Assembly (NCBI RefSeq): GCF_024138395.1
Contig: NZ_JAMYDU010000003.1
Location: 1-64,000, forward strand
Reading direction: 5' to 3'
DNA length: 64,000 nt
Source: Pseudomonas mandelii
Lineage (GTDB): Bacteria > Pseudomonadota > Gammaproteobacteria > Pseudomonadales > Pseudomonadaceae
Both the position numbers and the translations under genes were made by a program. Below, in pieces: positions 8,675-17,675 of the stretch (the stretch's first letter is position 1; each line of letters starts with the position of its first letter). The notes beneath the pieces are model-generated. The model was not told the origin of the DNA and ran no database searches. It was given only the letters and a program-made list of their open reading frames with translations.

Positions 8675-9607
8675 ATGTTTGCCTCGTTGCCGCTGACCGC
8701 CCTGCGCGCCTTCGAATCCGCCTCGCGCCTGTTGAGTTTCAAGGCCGCCGCCGAAGAGCTCTCCGTGACGCCGACGGCGGTCTCGCACCAGATCCGCTCC
8801 CTGGAAAACTGGCTCGGTGTGCCGCTGTTCGAACGACTGCCGCGGCAGGTGCGCCTCACCGAATGCGGTGAACGGCTATTCCGCAGCCTGCACGGCGCCC
8901 TGCTGGAAGTGGCGCAAAGCGTCGATACCTTGCGCCCGCAACGCAGCGGCACCAGCCTGACGATTTCCACCACGGCCGCATTCGCCGCCCTCTGGCTGGT
9001 GCCGCGCCTGGGACGGTTTTACGCCCGTCACCCGAACATCAGCCTGCGCCTGGACACTCACTGCGAAGTGATCGATTTGCATCAAGACGCCAGCGTCGAT
9101 CTGGTGGTGCGTTACAGTCTCGACGATTACCCGAACCTGTATGGTTTGTGCCTGTTCGATGAATCCTTCGGGGTCTATGGCTCGCCTGAACAAGTGGCCT
9201 TGGCGGCCGGTCGGGTACCGACGCTGATCAGCGTGCGCTGGCACAACTCCAAGCTGTACGCCCATGGCTGGGAGGCCTGGTGTGCGCAGTCCGGCGAAAC
9301 CTGGCTGGCCGCGCAACCGGCGGTGCGTGAATACGACGAAGAGCATTACGCTCTGCAAGCCGCCATTGCCGGGCAAGGCCTGGTGCTGGCGAGCAATATT
9401 CTGGTGTCGGAAAGTGTGGCCAGCGGCTTGCTACTGCCTTATCGGGGCGATATTCAAGTCGACGGGGCCGGATACAGCGCGCTGTGCGTACCCGGCCGTG
9501 AACGGCATCCGCCGGTGCGAGCGTTTTTTGCGTGGTTGCAAGAGGAGGCCCGATTGTCTGGTCTGTTGCCAAGATCGCAGCCTGCGGGAGAACTCGCTCC
9601 CCTGTAG
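8675..9607 (+). CDS. LysR-family transcriptional regulator (GcvA/AmpR-like)
   Basis: A 310-residue LysR regulator. The winged HTH covers residues about 5-65 (LTALRAFESASRLLSFKAAAEELSVTPTAVSHQIRSLE), followed by a linker helix and an effector-binding domain (about 95-300) with the family motif CEVIDLHQDASVDLVVRY. The ATG at 8675 fits the domain start, with GGAG a few bases upstream. It is divergent from azoR over a 122-bp gap, so azoR-SMR is its most likely target. The effector is unknown. Confidence 0.9.
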   Translation: MFASLPLTALRAFESASRLLSFKAAAEELSVTPTAVSHQIRSLENWLGVPLFERLPRQVRLTECGERLFRSLHGALLEVAQSVDTLRPQRSGTSLTISTTAAFAALWLVPRLGRFYARHPNISLRLDTHCEVIDLHQDASVDLVVRYSLDDYPNLYGLCLFDESFGVYGSPEQVALAAGRVPTLISVRWHNSKLYAHGWEAWCAQSGETWLAAQPAVREYDEEHYALQAAIAGQGLVLASNILVSESVASGLLLPYRGDIQVDGAGYSALCVPGRERHPPVRAFFAWLQEEARLSGLLPRSQPAGELAPL

Positions 9608-9620
9608 CGACTGTTGAACA

Positions 9621-9718
9621 GCTTTCGCGGGCAAGCCTCGCTCCTACAGGTTTTGTGTCGCATGCCGACAATGGGCACGAGGCAAAACTTGTAGGAGCGA
9701 GGCTTGCCCGCGAAGACG
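9621..9718. repeat. REP pair (inverted)
   Basis: Facing REP cores at 9621-9650 and 9688-9718 lie between the converging LysR and AsmA genes. Confidence 0.9.
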
Positions 9719-9735
9719 TCATCATAGACACCCGA

Positions 9736-11811
9736 TTACTTTGTAGGCTTAACCGTCACCGGCGCCTTCCCAGCCTTCATCTGCTCCAGCAACGGCGCAC
9801 ACTGATTGGGCTCACCACCACTGGGCGCTATCAACGCCAGCAAGCCCGCCGCCGGCGCTGCGATCACACCCAGTGCAACCATCCCGGCCCCACGCAGCAT
9901 CAACGGCACCGGTTTCACACCCGCATCCGGCTTGATGAACTTGCCCCGCACATACAGCGGCGAACGCAGCGAAATCAAACGCCAGCCCTTGGATTCCGGG
10001 GAGATGGTCAGGTCCAGTTGCTCGGTCGCCATATTCGCCGTGCCGTCGACGTAGACGATCGCGGTCTCGGTATCGAAGACGAACAGCCGTGTGGTCGCCA
10101 AACCGCTCTTGATATCGAAATCGGCCGCCGCGCAATTGATCCTCACTTCCCGGTCACCAAAGATCTTGCCTACTACATAGTTGCCGACGTTGAGCCCCGC
10201 CAGTTCCATCAACTCGCGGCTGATCGCGCCGTCGTTGATCAGCATCTTCAAATTGCCATCGGCAGTGCCCAGCAGCTTGGCCACCGAGTTGCCACGACCG
10301 ACAAGATCGGCGTCGCCATTAAGCTCACCGAAACTGGTTTTCATCCGCTCCAGGGTGGGGAACAGCTGCTTGAGCTTGAACTTGCGCGCGGTCAGTTTGG
10401 CCCGGCCTTCCAAAGGCTCGGTGCGCCCGTTCAGACGAATCTGCGCATCCAGATTGCCGCCAGCCACACCGAAACGCAGGGGCTCGAGGCTGAGCACACC
10501 ATCGGTCAGCACCACATGGGTGTAGAGATCGTTGAACGGCAGTTTTGCGCTGTGGACGATGCGTTTACCGGTGAACTCCACATCAGCATCCATGTTGCGC
10601 CAACGTTCAGTCCTGAACTCCTCGACCGGTAGCAGCTTGTCCGCAGGCTGCTTGCTTTCGCCGCCACGGGCCTCTTTCCTAGCGTTGGAATCGGCACCAA
10701 TTAGCGGTGCCAGATCGGTAAACAGCAGTTGATCGGACTCCAGCGCCCCGCTGAGTTTGGGCCTCGGCTGGCTCGCCACGTAGGTCAAGTTGCCATGGAT
10801 GTCACTCTGGCCGATGGTGCCGTTGAACGCCTCATAGCGGTACACCGCCCCGCCCGGCTCTTGCAGCTTGGCAATCAAGTGTCCGTCGGTGGCGTAAGGC
10901 GGAGTGTCCGGCAGCGTCACGCCGATCAGCGGATAGAGATTACCCAGGCTGGCACCGGCCAGTTTCAGGCGCAGATCCAGGGCGCCGAGGTTCAATGGAT
11001 CGGTGAGCGTGCCGGCCAGTTCGACGCTGGTATCGGCGATCTTCATTTGCGCTTGAAGCGGGAACGGCTTGGTGGCGTCCTGTAAAGCCAACAAGCCGCC
11101 GGTCTTGCCCTGTCCCGCGAGATTCTGACCGTGATATTGGCCTTTGACCTTCAATGCGAAGGCGTAATCCTGTGGCGAACCACCCTTTTCAACCGCTTTT
11201 TTTGCCGCTTTGTCGCCAACAATGTCGCTGAACGGAATCGGTTTGCCCAACGGATCGATCAGCAGATCAAGCTGAGTCTTCAGCTTCTGGTCGTCGAGCG
11301 TGACGTGGCCCTTGTCGAAGCCGATGGCACCGATGTCCAGCGCCCAGTTCGAAGGCTCGGCGTTCGGGTCTTTGGGGTCGAACTTGAACGTCCAGTTGGC
11401 ACGGCCGTCGGCCAGACGCTGCAAGTCGGCATCGGGTTCGGTCAGGTCGATGCGCGGGATCACCACCCGCTGCGCCAGCAAGGCCAGCGGCGAAATGCGC
11501 AGTTCAACACGTTTGAGGGTGGCCATCTGCGGTTGCTTCGACCAGTCCGGATTGCCCAGGCTCAAATCCTCAGCCACCACATGTGGCCACGGCACCCAGG
11601 CTCGCCAGCCGCCCTCGTCCGGCTCGCGCTGCCAGATCACCGCGAGGTTGCCATTGATGGCGAACGGACGATGCAGTTCTTCGGACACTTTGGCGTTCAG
11701 GGGCGGTTTGATCCGGTTCCAATCGAAGAACGCGATGATCAGCACCAGGACGGCCAGTACGACAACGAGGCTGGCGAAGGTCCAGGCAAGAATTTTACGA
11801 GTGCGCGTCAT
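9736..11811 (-). CDS. AsmA-family inner-membrane-anchored protein
   Basis: A 691-residue protein of the AsmA/YhjG group. One transmembrane helix near the N-terminus (ILAWTFASLVVVLAVLVLII, about 7-26) anchors a large periplasmic, beta-rich body. The AsmA N-terminal domain follows the anchor (DWNRIKPPLNAKVSEELHR is typical), and the C-terminal AsmA domain lies at about 400-640 (LKLSG / GDADLVGRGNSVAKLLGTADG pattern). AsmA-like proteins resemble chorein-type lipid-transfer proteins and are linked to outer-membrane lipid homeostasis. It stands alone. The ATG at 11811 is the first good start. Confidence 0.85.
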   Translation of the reverse strand: MTRTRKILAWTFASLVVVLAVLVLIIAFFDWNRIKPPLNAKVSEELHRPFAINGNLAVIWQREPDEGGWRAWVPWPHVVAEDLSLGNPDWSKQPQMATLKRVELRISPLALLAQRVVIPRIDLTEPDADLQRLADGRANWTFKFDPKDPNAEPSNWALDIGAIGFDKGHVTLDDQKLKTQLDLLIDPLGKPIPFSDIVGDKAAKKAVEKGGSPQDYAFALKVKGQYHGQNLAGQGKTGGLLALQDATKPFPLQAQMKIADTSVELAGTLTDPLNLGALDLRLKLAGASLGNLYPLIGVTLPDTPPYATDGHLIAKLQEPGGAVYRYEAFNGTIGQSDIHGNLTYVASQPRPKLSGALESDQLLFTDLAPLIGADSNARKEARGGESKQPADKLLPVEEFRTERWRNMDADVEFTGKRIVHSAKLPFNDLYTHVVLTDGVLSLEPLRFGVAGGNLDAQIRLNGRTEPLEGRAKLTARKFKLKQLFPTLERMKTSFGELNGDADLVGRGNSVAKLLGTADGNLKMLINDGAISRELMELAGLNVGNYVVGKIFGDREVRINCAAADFDIKSGLATTRLFVFDTETAIVYVDGTANMATEQLDLTISPESKGWRLISLRSPLYVRGKFIKPDAGVKPVPLMLRGAGMVALGVIAAPAAGLLALIAPSGGEPNQCAPLLEQMKAGKAPVTVKPTK

Positions 11812-11994
11812 TGCACAGGGCTCCTGAATACGACTGAGCGCCCCGACAGCGACGCACTGATGAAACGTTAGGCCAGAACCGGCCTGCCATGAAATCTAGG
11901 ACTGGAAAATGGCGTGCAGGTTTAACCCAATAGCCGTTTAACACTCAAATAATCGGTCGGGGACACCCTGCTCCCTCATCCGGCGTTACCGGCT

Positions 11995-12105
11995 CCGCAC
12001 CTTGGTGCGGCACGAGTGGGTCGAAAATACCCACCTCAGTGCAAAAACGGTCGCCGGAAAGGCCCGGTCTAGAGCGCCTCGGCGAAACAATCAATTCCGT
12101 TGATT
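11995..12105 (+). promoter_or_regulatory. Hairpin-rich leader before the 14-residue-repeat gene
   Basis: The gap 11812-12198 has no gene but carries successive short hairpins on the plus strand. These are CCGCACC/GGTGCGG at 11995-12010, GTGGGT/ACCCAC at 12016-12034 with an A-rich loop, and AATCAA/TTGATT at 12089-12105. A smaller CCGG/CCGG pair lies at 11980-11992. They lie 95-200 bases before the ATG at 12199, so they could form a structured 5' untranslated region or a small RNA. I do not recognise a known riboswitch. Confidence 0.4.
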
Positions 12106-12198
12106 ATTACCATTGCGCTTATGAACTTTTATATCGACTTCTCGAGAGTAGCATTGCCCTCGTACCCACTTTATCGCCCTCCCAAGGAGCAACCCATC

Positions 12199-12669
12199 AT
12201 GAAACGCCAATTACTGCTTAGCCTGACCCTCTCAATGTTAGCCAGCACCGCTTTTGCTTTGCCGGCCGCAGATCAGGCCACTCCACAAGTCAAAAACAAC
12301 CACTCGGTATTCAGCCAGACCGTTGCCGCCGATGGTTCCGACCGCACTCCACAAGGTCAGACCCTGGCCGAAGGTGGTAATGATCGCCTGAAAGAAAAAG
12401 GCCTGATCACTCAAGATGGCTCGGATCGCACTCCACAAGGTCAAACTCTGGCCGCTGACGGTTCCGACCGTACTCCACAAGGCCAGACCCTGGCTGAAGG
12501 TGGTTCCGATCGCACCCCACAAGGCCAGACCCTGGCTGAAGGTGGCTCCGATCGCACGCCACAAGGCCAAACCCTGGCAGCTGACGGTTCCGACCGCACC
12601 CCACAAGGTCAAACCCTTGCTGAAGGTGGTGGTGACCGTGTGATCGAACGCAACAGCGCTGTGAGCTAA
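12199..12669 (+). CDS. Exported 14-residue tandem-repeat protein, function unknown
   Basis: A 156-residue protein I cannot assign to a named family. A signal peptide ends at AFA (residue 20). After a 24-residue spacer, residues 45-156 divide exactly into eight 14-residue units. Six are near-identical (D/G-GSDRTPQGQTLA-A/E), while units 2 (59-72) and 8 (143-156) are degenerate but keep GG.DR. The units differ mainly by synonymous bases, which suggests selection at protein level. The mature part is strongly hydrophilic, rich in Gly, Asp, Gln and Thr and without Cys. The start is supported by AAGGAG nine bases before the ATG. A strong terminator follows. Upstream lies a hairpin-rich leader. It may be periplasmic or surface exposed. 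Confidence 0.8.
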   Translation: MKRQLLLSLTLSMLASTAFALPAADQATPQVKNNHSVFSQTVAADGSDRTPQGQTLAEGGNDRLKEKGLITQDGSDRTPQGQTLAADGSDRTPQGQTLAEGGSDRTPQGQTLAEGGSDRTPQGQTLAADGSDRTPQGQTLAEGGGDRVIERNSAVS

Positions 12670-12690
12670 GCCCATGGCGGCCCCGAAAAA

Positions 12691-12716
12691 AAGCCCAATC
12701 CCCGGATTGGGCTTTT
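12691..12716 (+). terminator. Rho-independent terminator after the repeat protein
   Basis: AAGCCCAATC/GATTGGGCTT makes a 10-bp stem with a 4-base loop, followed by T residues. It lies 21 bp after the stop codon at 12669. Confidence 0.9.
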
Positions 12717-12827
12717 GACTTTCATAGAAGCTGCATTTCCCCGCTTGATCCCCCGATAGTCGTTCGACGCCAGTGAAGCCGATTTGCTAGAGTGCGCCGC
12801 TGTCCCTGTCCAGAAAACTCCCTTGCG

Positions 12828-13460
12828 ATGCTGCCCCGCGCCGAACAGAAACAACAGACCCGCAACGCCCTGATGGACGCTGCCCGCCACTTGATGGAAA
12901 GCGGCCGAGGATTCGGCAGCCTGAGCCTGCGCGAAGTGACCAGAACCGCCGGGATCGTACCCACCGGTTTCTACCGGCATTTCGCCGACATGGATGAACT
13001 GGGCCTGGTGCTGGTGAGCGAAGTCGGTCAGACCTTCCGTGAAACCATTCGGCTGGTGCGCCATAACGAGTTCGTCATGGGCGGCATCATCGATGCCTCG
13101 GTACGGATCTTTCTCGACGTGGTCACCGCCAATCGCTCGCAGTTCCTGTTTCTTGCCCGCGAGCAGTACGGCGGCTCACTGCCGGTGCGCCAGGCCATTG
13201 GCCGCTTGCGCGAAGACATCAGCTCGGACCTGGCGGCGGACTTGTCGCTGATGCCGAAACTGCAGCATCTGGACATCGCAGGCTTGAGCGTCATGGCTGA
13301 TCTGATCGTCAAAAGCGTATTCGCCACCTTGCCGGACATTATCGATCCACCGGCTGAAGCATTGCCTGAGCATTTGACGCCTCAGGCGAAGATTACTCAG
13401 CAATTGCGCTTTATCTTTATTGGTCTCAAACATTGGCAAGGTTTGGGCAGCACCGAATAA
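12828..13460 (+). CDS. desT: TetR-family regulator, DesT/FabR-like
   Basis: A 210-residue TetR regulator. The N-terminal HTH (about 8-55) contains SLSLREVTRTAGIVPTGFYRHFADMDELGL, closely like E. coli FabR and P. aeruginosa DesT. These proteins sense acyl-CoA saturation and repress unsaturated fatty acid synthesis or desaturase genes. In P. aeruginosa desT is, as I recall, next to ureE-F-G, exactly as here, which supports the name. The desaturase-reductase pair desCB, which DesT controls in P. aeruginosa, is not adjacent in this window; the neighbour upstream is the repeat protein. The ATG at 12828 fits the family start. Confidence 0.75.
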   Translation: MLPRAEQKQQTRNALMDAARHLMESGRGFGSLSLREVTRTAGIVPTGFYRHFADMDELGLVLVSEVGQTFRETIRLVRHNEFVMGGIIDASVRIFLDVVTANRSQFLFLAREQYGGSLPVRQAIGRLREDISSDLAADLSLMPKLQHLDIAGLSVMADLIVKSVFATLPDIIDPPAEALPEHLTPQAKITQQLRFIFIGLKHWQGLGSTE

Positions 13461-13554
13461 CCCTGTGGGAGCGAGCTTGCTCGCGATGGCGTCGGCACAG
13501 TCGAAATTGATGTGACTGACATTCCGCTATCGCGAGCAAGCTCGCTCCCACATG
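13461..13554. repeat. REP pair (inverted, 'gagcaagctcgc' variant)
   Basis: Facing arms of the variant ctgtgggagcgagcttgctc/gagcaagctcgctcccaca (13461-13491 and 13527-13554) start directly after the desT stop codon and precede ureE. The rest of this gap up to 13729 shows no gene. Confidence 0.9.
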
Positions 13555-13729
13555 AAACATCGACCTCGCTGCAAAGTGGTGCACTCAACATCATCTCGCA
13601 CCAAACCGACTCAAAATTTCGCGACATTCTGCCCCCCCTTCACGCTCCGACAGGCATTTCCTACCTCTCACCCGATTGGCAAGCCCCTTGCTCTATCACT
13701 GAGCATTGCCCATTGCTGGAAGCCTTCCG

Positions 13730-14230
13730 ATGCTGGTGATTCATCGCAGAATCGACCCTCAACCCGTCTGGGCCGCCGAGTTGCACCTGACCTTCGAAGC
13801 CCGGAGCAAAAGCCGCTTGCGCTGTTTCAGTGCCGAGAATGAAGACGTCGGGTTGTTTTTGGAGCGCGGTCAGCCGCCGCTGTATGACGGCGAATGCCTG
13901 CAAGCCGAAGACGGGCGCGTCGTTCGCGTCTGCGCTCGCCCCGAACAACTGCTGCACGTCACCTGCGCCAACGCCTTTGAACTGACCCGCGCCGCCTATC
14001 ATCTGGGCAACCGCCATGTGGCCCTGCAAGTTGGCGATGGCTGGTTGCGCCTACTCGATGATTACGTGCTCAAGGCCATGCTCGAACAGCTTGATGCCAA
14101 GGTCGAGAACATCGAAGCGCCGTTCCAGCCGGAACACGGTGCTTACGGCGGCGGCCATCACCATTCGCGCCACGGTGACGAGGATTTCAACTACCCGCCG
14201 AAACTACACCAGTTCGGCGTGCGCTTATGA
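13730..14230 (+). CDS. ureE: Urease accessory protein UreE (nickel chaperone)
   Basis: A 166-residue cytoplasmic metallochaperone that carries Ni2+ to the urease maturation complex. The N-terminal peptide-binding domain (about 1-75) is followed by the metal-binding domain, which holds the AYHLGNRHVALQV motif with the interface histidine. The C-terminal tail has a short His-rich stretch (GGGHHHSRHG, about 143-152) that can bind extra nickel. The ATG at 13730 (MLVIHRRI) is used. Its end overlaps ureF by 4 bp, so translation is coupled. The urease structural genes ureABC and ureD are not in this window. Confidence 0.94.
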   Translation: MLVIHRRIDPQPVWAAELHLTFEARSKSRLRCFSAENEDVGLFLERGQPPLYDGECLQAEDGRVVRVCARPEQLLHVTCANAFELTRAAYHLGNRHVALQVGDGWLRLLDDYVLKAMLEQLDAKVENIEAPFQPEHGAYGGGHHHSRHGDEDFNYPPKLHQFGVRL

Positions 14231-14901
14231 ACCCGGCCTGGGCGCTGCTGCGTCTGGCCAGCCCGCAGCTGCCGATTGGCGGCTACAGCTATTCCCAGGG
14301 TTTGGAGATGGCTGTGGATAACGGCCGCGTGAACGATCCCGACAGCGCGCGGCGCTGGATCAGCGATCAGTTGCTATTGAATCTGGCGCGATTCGAAGCA
14401 CCGCTACTGCTCGCCCACTGCACCGCTGCGGCCGAAGAAAACTGGGCCGAACTGCTGCAACGCTGCGAAGAACATCGCGCCAGCCGGGAAACCCGCGAGT
14501 TGCATCAGGAAAGTCGACAGATGGGCTATTCGTTGAAGCAACTGCTCAACGGTTTACCGGAACTGGATGCGCCGGCCCGGGCCTTTCTCGACCAATGCCC
14601 TGAACCACACCTGGCCCTCGGCTGGGCGCTGGCGGCCCGTGCCTGGCAGATCAGCCCGCAAGATGCGCTGGCCGCCTGGCTCTGGAGCTGGCTGGAAAAC
14701 CAATTGGCGGTGCTGATGAAAACCCTGCCCCTGGGCCAGCAAGCCGCACAGCGCCTGACCAGTGAACTGCTGCCGCTGCTGCAACAGGCGCAGCAAGACG
14801 CCACCCGAATCAACCCCGAACACTCTGGCAGCGCCGCTTTCGGCCTGTCCCTGGCGTGCATGGCCCATGAGCGCCAGTACAGCCGTCTGTTCCGTTCCTA
14901 G
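14227..14901 (+). CDS. ureF: Urease accessory protein UreF
   Basis: A 224-residue all-alpha protein that bridges UreG and UreD in the GTP-dependent nickel insertion complex. It begins [27 protein letters not shown], the well-conserved UreF N-terminus (SPxLPIGxYSYSxGLE). The rest is helical with scattered Leu/Ala-rich segments and a normal C-terminus. The start codon overlaps the ureE stop (ATGA). ureG follows 23 bp downstream. Confidence 0.95.
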   Translation: MNPAWALLRLASPQLPIGGYSYSQGLEMAVDNGRVNDPDSARRWISDQLLLNLARFEAPLLLAHCTAAAEENWAELLQRCEEHRASRETRELHQESRQMGYSLKQLLNGLPELDAPARAFLDQCPEPHLALGWALAARAWQISPQDALAAWLWSWLENQLAVLMKTLPLGQQAAQRLTSELLPLLQQAQQDATRINPEHSGSAAFGLSLACMAHERQYSRLFRS

Positions 14902-14924
14902 GGCCTTTTACTTTGGAGAATCAC

Positions 14925-15539
<615 letters not shown>

Positions 15540-15567
15540 TCACACTTATCAACAAGGAAGCTTATCC

Positions 15568-16140
15568 ATGACATTGAAACGCATTCTGGGCGCCATGACC
15601 CTGCTGCTGACCCCGGCCATCGCGTTCGCGCATCCGGGCCATGGCGACAATGGTTTGATCGCCGGCATCAGCCACCCGATTGGCGGTCTCGATCACTTGC
15701 TGGCAATGGTTGCCGTGGGGTTGTGGGCGGCGCAGCAGAAAGGCGCCGCGCGTTGGGCGCTGCCGTGCACGTTCGTGGGCACTATGCTGATCGGCGGCCT
15801 GCTGGGTTTTGAAGGGCTGAACCTGCCGGCGCTGGAAAGCGGGATTGCGGCATCGGTATTGGCGTTGGGCCTGGCGGTGGCTTTGGCAGTGCGTCCGCCG
15901 TTGAGCCTGGCGGTGGCTGCGACCGCGTTGTTCGCGCTGTTTCATGGCGTGGCGCATGGTCTGGAATTGCCGGAGATGTCGAGCCCGTGGGCGTATGCGG
16001 CTGGGTTTGTGGTGGCGACGGCAGCTTTGCATGCAGCGGGTTATGCGGTGGTTCGCGTCTTGCCTCAGGCCGCCGCACCACTGGTTCGGTTGGCGGGCGC
16101 GGCTTCGGCGGCGACTGGGGTGTGGTTGCTGGCGGGCTGA
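15568..16140 (+). CDS. hupE: HupE/UreJ-family nickel permease
   Basis: A 190-residue membrane protein with an N-terminal signal-like segment ending near AFAHPGHGD and about six further helices. The family nickel motif HX5DH is present (HPIGGLDH, about 32-39), as is the second motif FHGVAHGLE (about 127-135). HupE/UreJ proteins import Ni2+, which suits a gene directly behind ureEFG. It lies 28 bp after ureG with AAGGAAG before the ATG, so it is probably the last gene of the operon; a REP pair follows. Confidence 0.92.
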   Translation: MTLKRILGAMTLLLTPAIAFAHPGHGDNGLIAGISHPIGGLDHLLAMVAVGLWAAQQKGAARWALPCTFVGTMLIGGLLGFEGLNLPALESGIAASVLALGLAVALAVRPPLSLAVAATALFALFHGVAHGLELPEMSSPWAYAAGFVVATAALHAAGYAVVRVLPQAAAPLVRLAGAASAATGVWLLAG

Positions 16141-16160
16141 TTCTCTAGTGCCTGAACCGG

Positions 16161-16252
16161 CCTCTTCGCGGGCAAGCCTCGCTCCTACAGGATTATATTT
16201 GTCCCGCGTCACGACAAAACCTGTAGGAGCGAGGCTTGCCCGCGAAGGCGGC
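16161..16252. repeat. REP pair (inverted)
   Basis: Facing REP cores at 16161-16191 and 16220-16252 lie between hupE and the epimerase gene. Confidence 0.9.
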
Positions 16253-16323
16253 CCGACAGACACCACGTCTCTCAGGCCTGCTAACATGTCGCGCAATTAA
16301 CCCTGCCGTGACGACGCCAGCCA

Positions 16324-17451
16324 ATGCCCTCTGTTTCCCGCTCTGCTTCCCAGCCTGAATTGACCGCCCTGTTCGCCTCGGTGCAACAGCACTTCCAGGA
16401 CGTGATCGTGCCGCTCTGGCAAGGCCCCGGCTGGAATGCCGACATGGCATTGCCGTATGAAGCGCTGGACGCCAAGCATCAGCCGCTGCCACCACAGCGC
16501 TACCGGGCCATGGCTTGCGCGCGGCAGTTGTACCTGTTTTCCAGCCTGATCGGCCAAGTGCCCCACGCCGAAAAACGTGCCGCGGCGCTGTTCCGTTCCT
16601 TGCAGCAGCATTTCCACGATGCCGAGCATGGCGGCTGGTTCTACAGCATCGACCCGCAAGGTGCGCCGCTGGATCAGCGCAAAGACCTCTACACCCACGC
16701 CTTCATCCTGTTCGCCTGCGCTCATTATTGGGACAAGGTTCGCGAACCGCTGGTGGAGTCGGTGCTCAACGCCACGCTGGAGGTGTTGGCCCAGCGCTTC
16801 GCCACAGGCGACGGCCTGTACGAAGCCAGCCTGAACCGTGATTGGTCCTCGCTCAACTCCGGGCCGCTGCAGAATCCCTTGATGCACTTGGCCGAAGCCT
16901 TCCTCGCCATCCTTTCGGTGCGCGAGGACGCAGCTGTGCAGAGCGCGCTTGTCGAGTTATGCACAGCCATGCAGAAGCGCTTCATCGACCCGCAACACGC
17001 GGTGCTGATGGAAAAGCCGCTGGGCACTGTGGATAACTGGTTCGAGCCAGGCCATCAGTTCGAATGGTATTTCCTGCTGGAATCCTCACCGTTGCTGCGC
17101 GGCTCCAAACTGCATGCCTCGCTGGACCGCGCCTTTGCGTTTACCGAGCAAATGGGCGTGGATCAGCAGACCGGGGCTGTGCGCGCGATGCTGGAGCTGG
17201 ACGACCAGCCTCGTGATGCGACCCAACGCATCTGGGCCCAGGCCGAATACCTGCGCGCCCTGACTTTGCGCCCGGGCAGCGAAGCCTCTGTGCAGCGCCA
17301 ATTGCAGGCGTTGCAACAGCGCTTTTTGCATGCGGGTGGCTGGTATGAGTGTCGCGATGAGCATGGCGAAGTGAGCCGCAAGGACATGCCTTCGACCACG
17401 CCTTATCATTTGGCGACCTGTTATCGCGGGCTGGTCGAGTATTTGCGCTGA
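16324..17451 (+). CDS. AGE-family sugar epimerase/isomerase
   Basis: A 375-residue protein of the N-acylglucosamine 2-epimerase (AGE) family, which forms an (alpha/alpha)6 barrel. The central GGWFYSIDPQG segment (about 103), the EPGHQFEWYFLL stretch (about 241-252) with a conserved active-site His, and the C-terminal PSTTPYHLATCYRGL are characteristic. Family members include N-acetylglucosamine 2-epimerase, mannose isomerase (YihS type) and cellobiose epimerase. A mannose/fructose isomerase is plausible here but the substrate is unproven. The gene is isolated, with REP elements on both sides and no sugar operon next to it. Confidence 0.82.
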   Translation: MPSVSRSASQPELTALFASVQQHFQDVIVPLWQGPGWNADMALPYEALDAKHQPLPPQRYRAMACARQLYLFSSLIGQVPHAEKRAAALFRSLQQHFHDAEHGGWFYSIDPQGAPLDQRKDLYTHAFILFACAHYWDKVREPLVESVLNATLEVLAQRFATGDGLYEASLNRDWSSLNSGPLQNPLMHLAEAFLAILSVREDAAVQSALVELCTAMQKRFIDPQHAVLMEKPLGTVDNWFEPGHQFEWYFLLESSPLLRGSKLHASLDRAFAFTEQMGVDQQTGAVRAMLELDDQPRDATQRIWAQAEYLRALTLRPGSEASVQRQLQALQQRFLHAGGWYECRDEHGEVSRKDMPSTTPYHLATCYRGLVEYLR

Positions 17452-17460
17452 CTGGGCGAT

Positions 17461-17480
17461 TGCTTTCGCGGGCAAGCCTT
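17461..17480. repeat. Truncated REP element
   Basis: Only the first half of a REP core (gctttcgcgggcaagcct) remains 10 bp after the epimerase stop; the sequence departs from the consensus after 'aagcct'. An intact pair lies about 90 bp further on. Confidence 0.7.
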
Positions 17481-17568
17481 AATGCCACTGAGAACCTTGA
17501 AACCACGGGGTGCGGCGGGGTTGTTGGGAGGGGAGTCTACCTTATGGGCACTTTTGTCTGGCTGAACG

Positions 17569-17665
17569 CATTCGCGGGCAAGCCTCGCTCCTACAGGTTT
17601 ATGTTGAATCACAATTCTGCGAACAACACATGACCTGTAGGAGCGAGGCTTGCCCGCGAATAGCC
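17569..17665. repeat. REP pair (inverted)
   Basis: Facing REP cores (17569-17597 and 17633-17660) lie between the converging epimerase and SDR genes. Confidence 0.9.
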
Positions 17666-17675
17666 GTTACTCGGT

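Noticed and set aside
12331..12633. CRISPR-like array of ~42-bp repeats
   Set aside because: The repeats are contiguous, in frame and without unique spacers, so this is a coding tandem repeat. No cas genes are present.
12238..12675. 145-residue minus-strand repeat ORF opposite the repeat protein
   Set aside because: Its periodicity is forced by the 42-bp coding repeat on the other strand; signal peptide, ribosome-binding site and terminator all support the plus strand.
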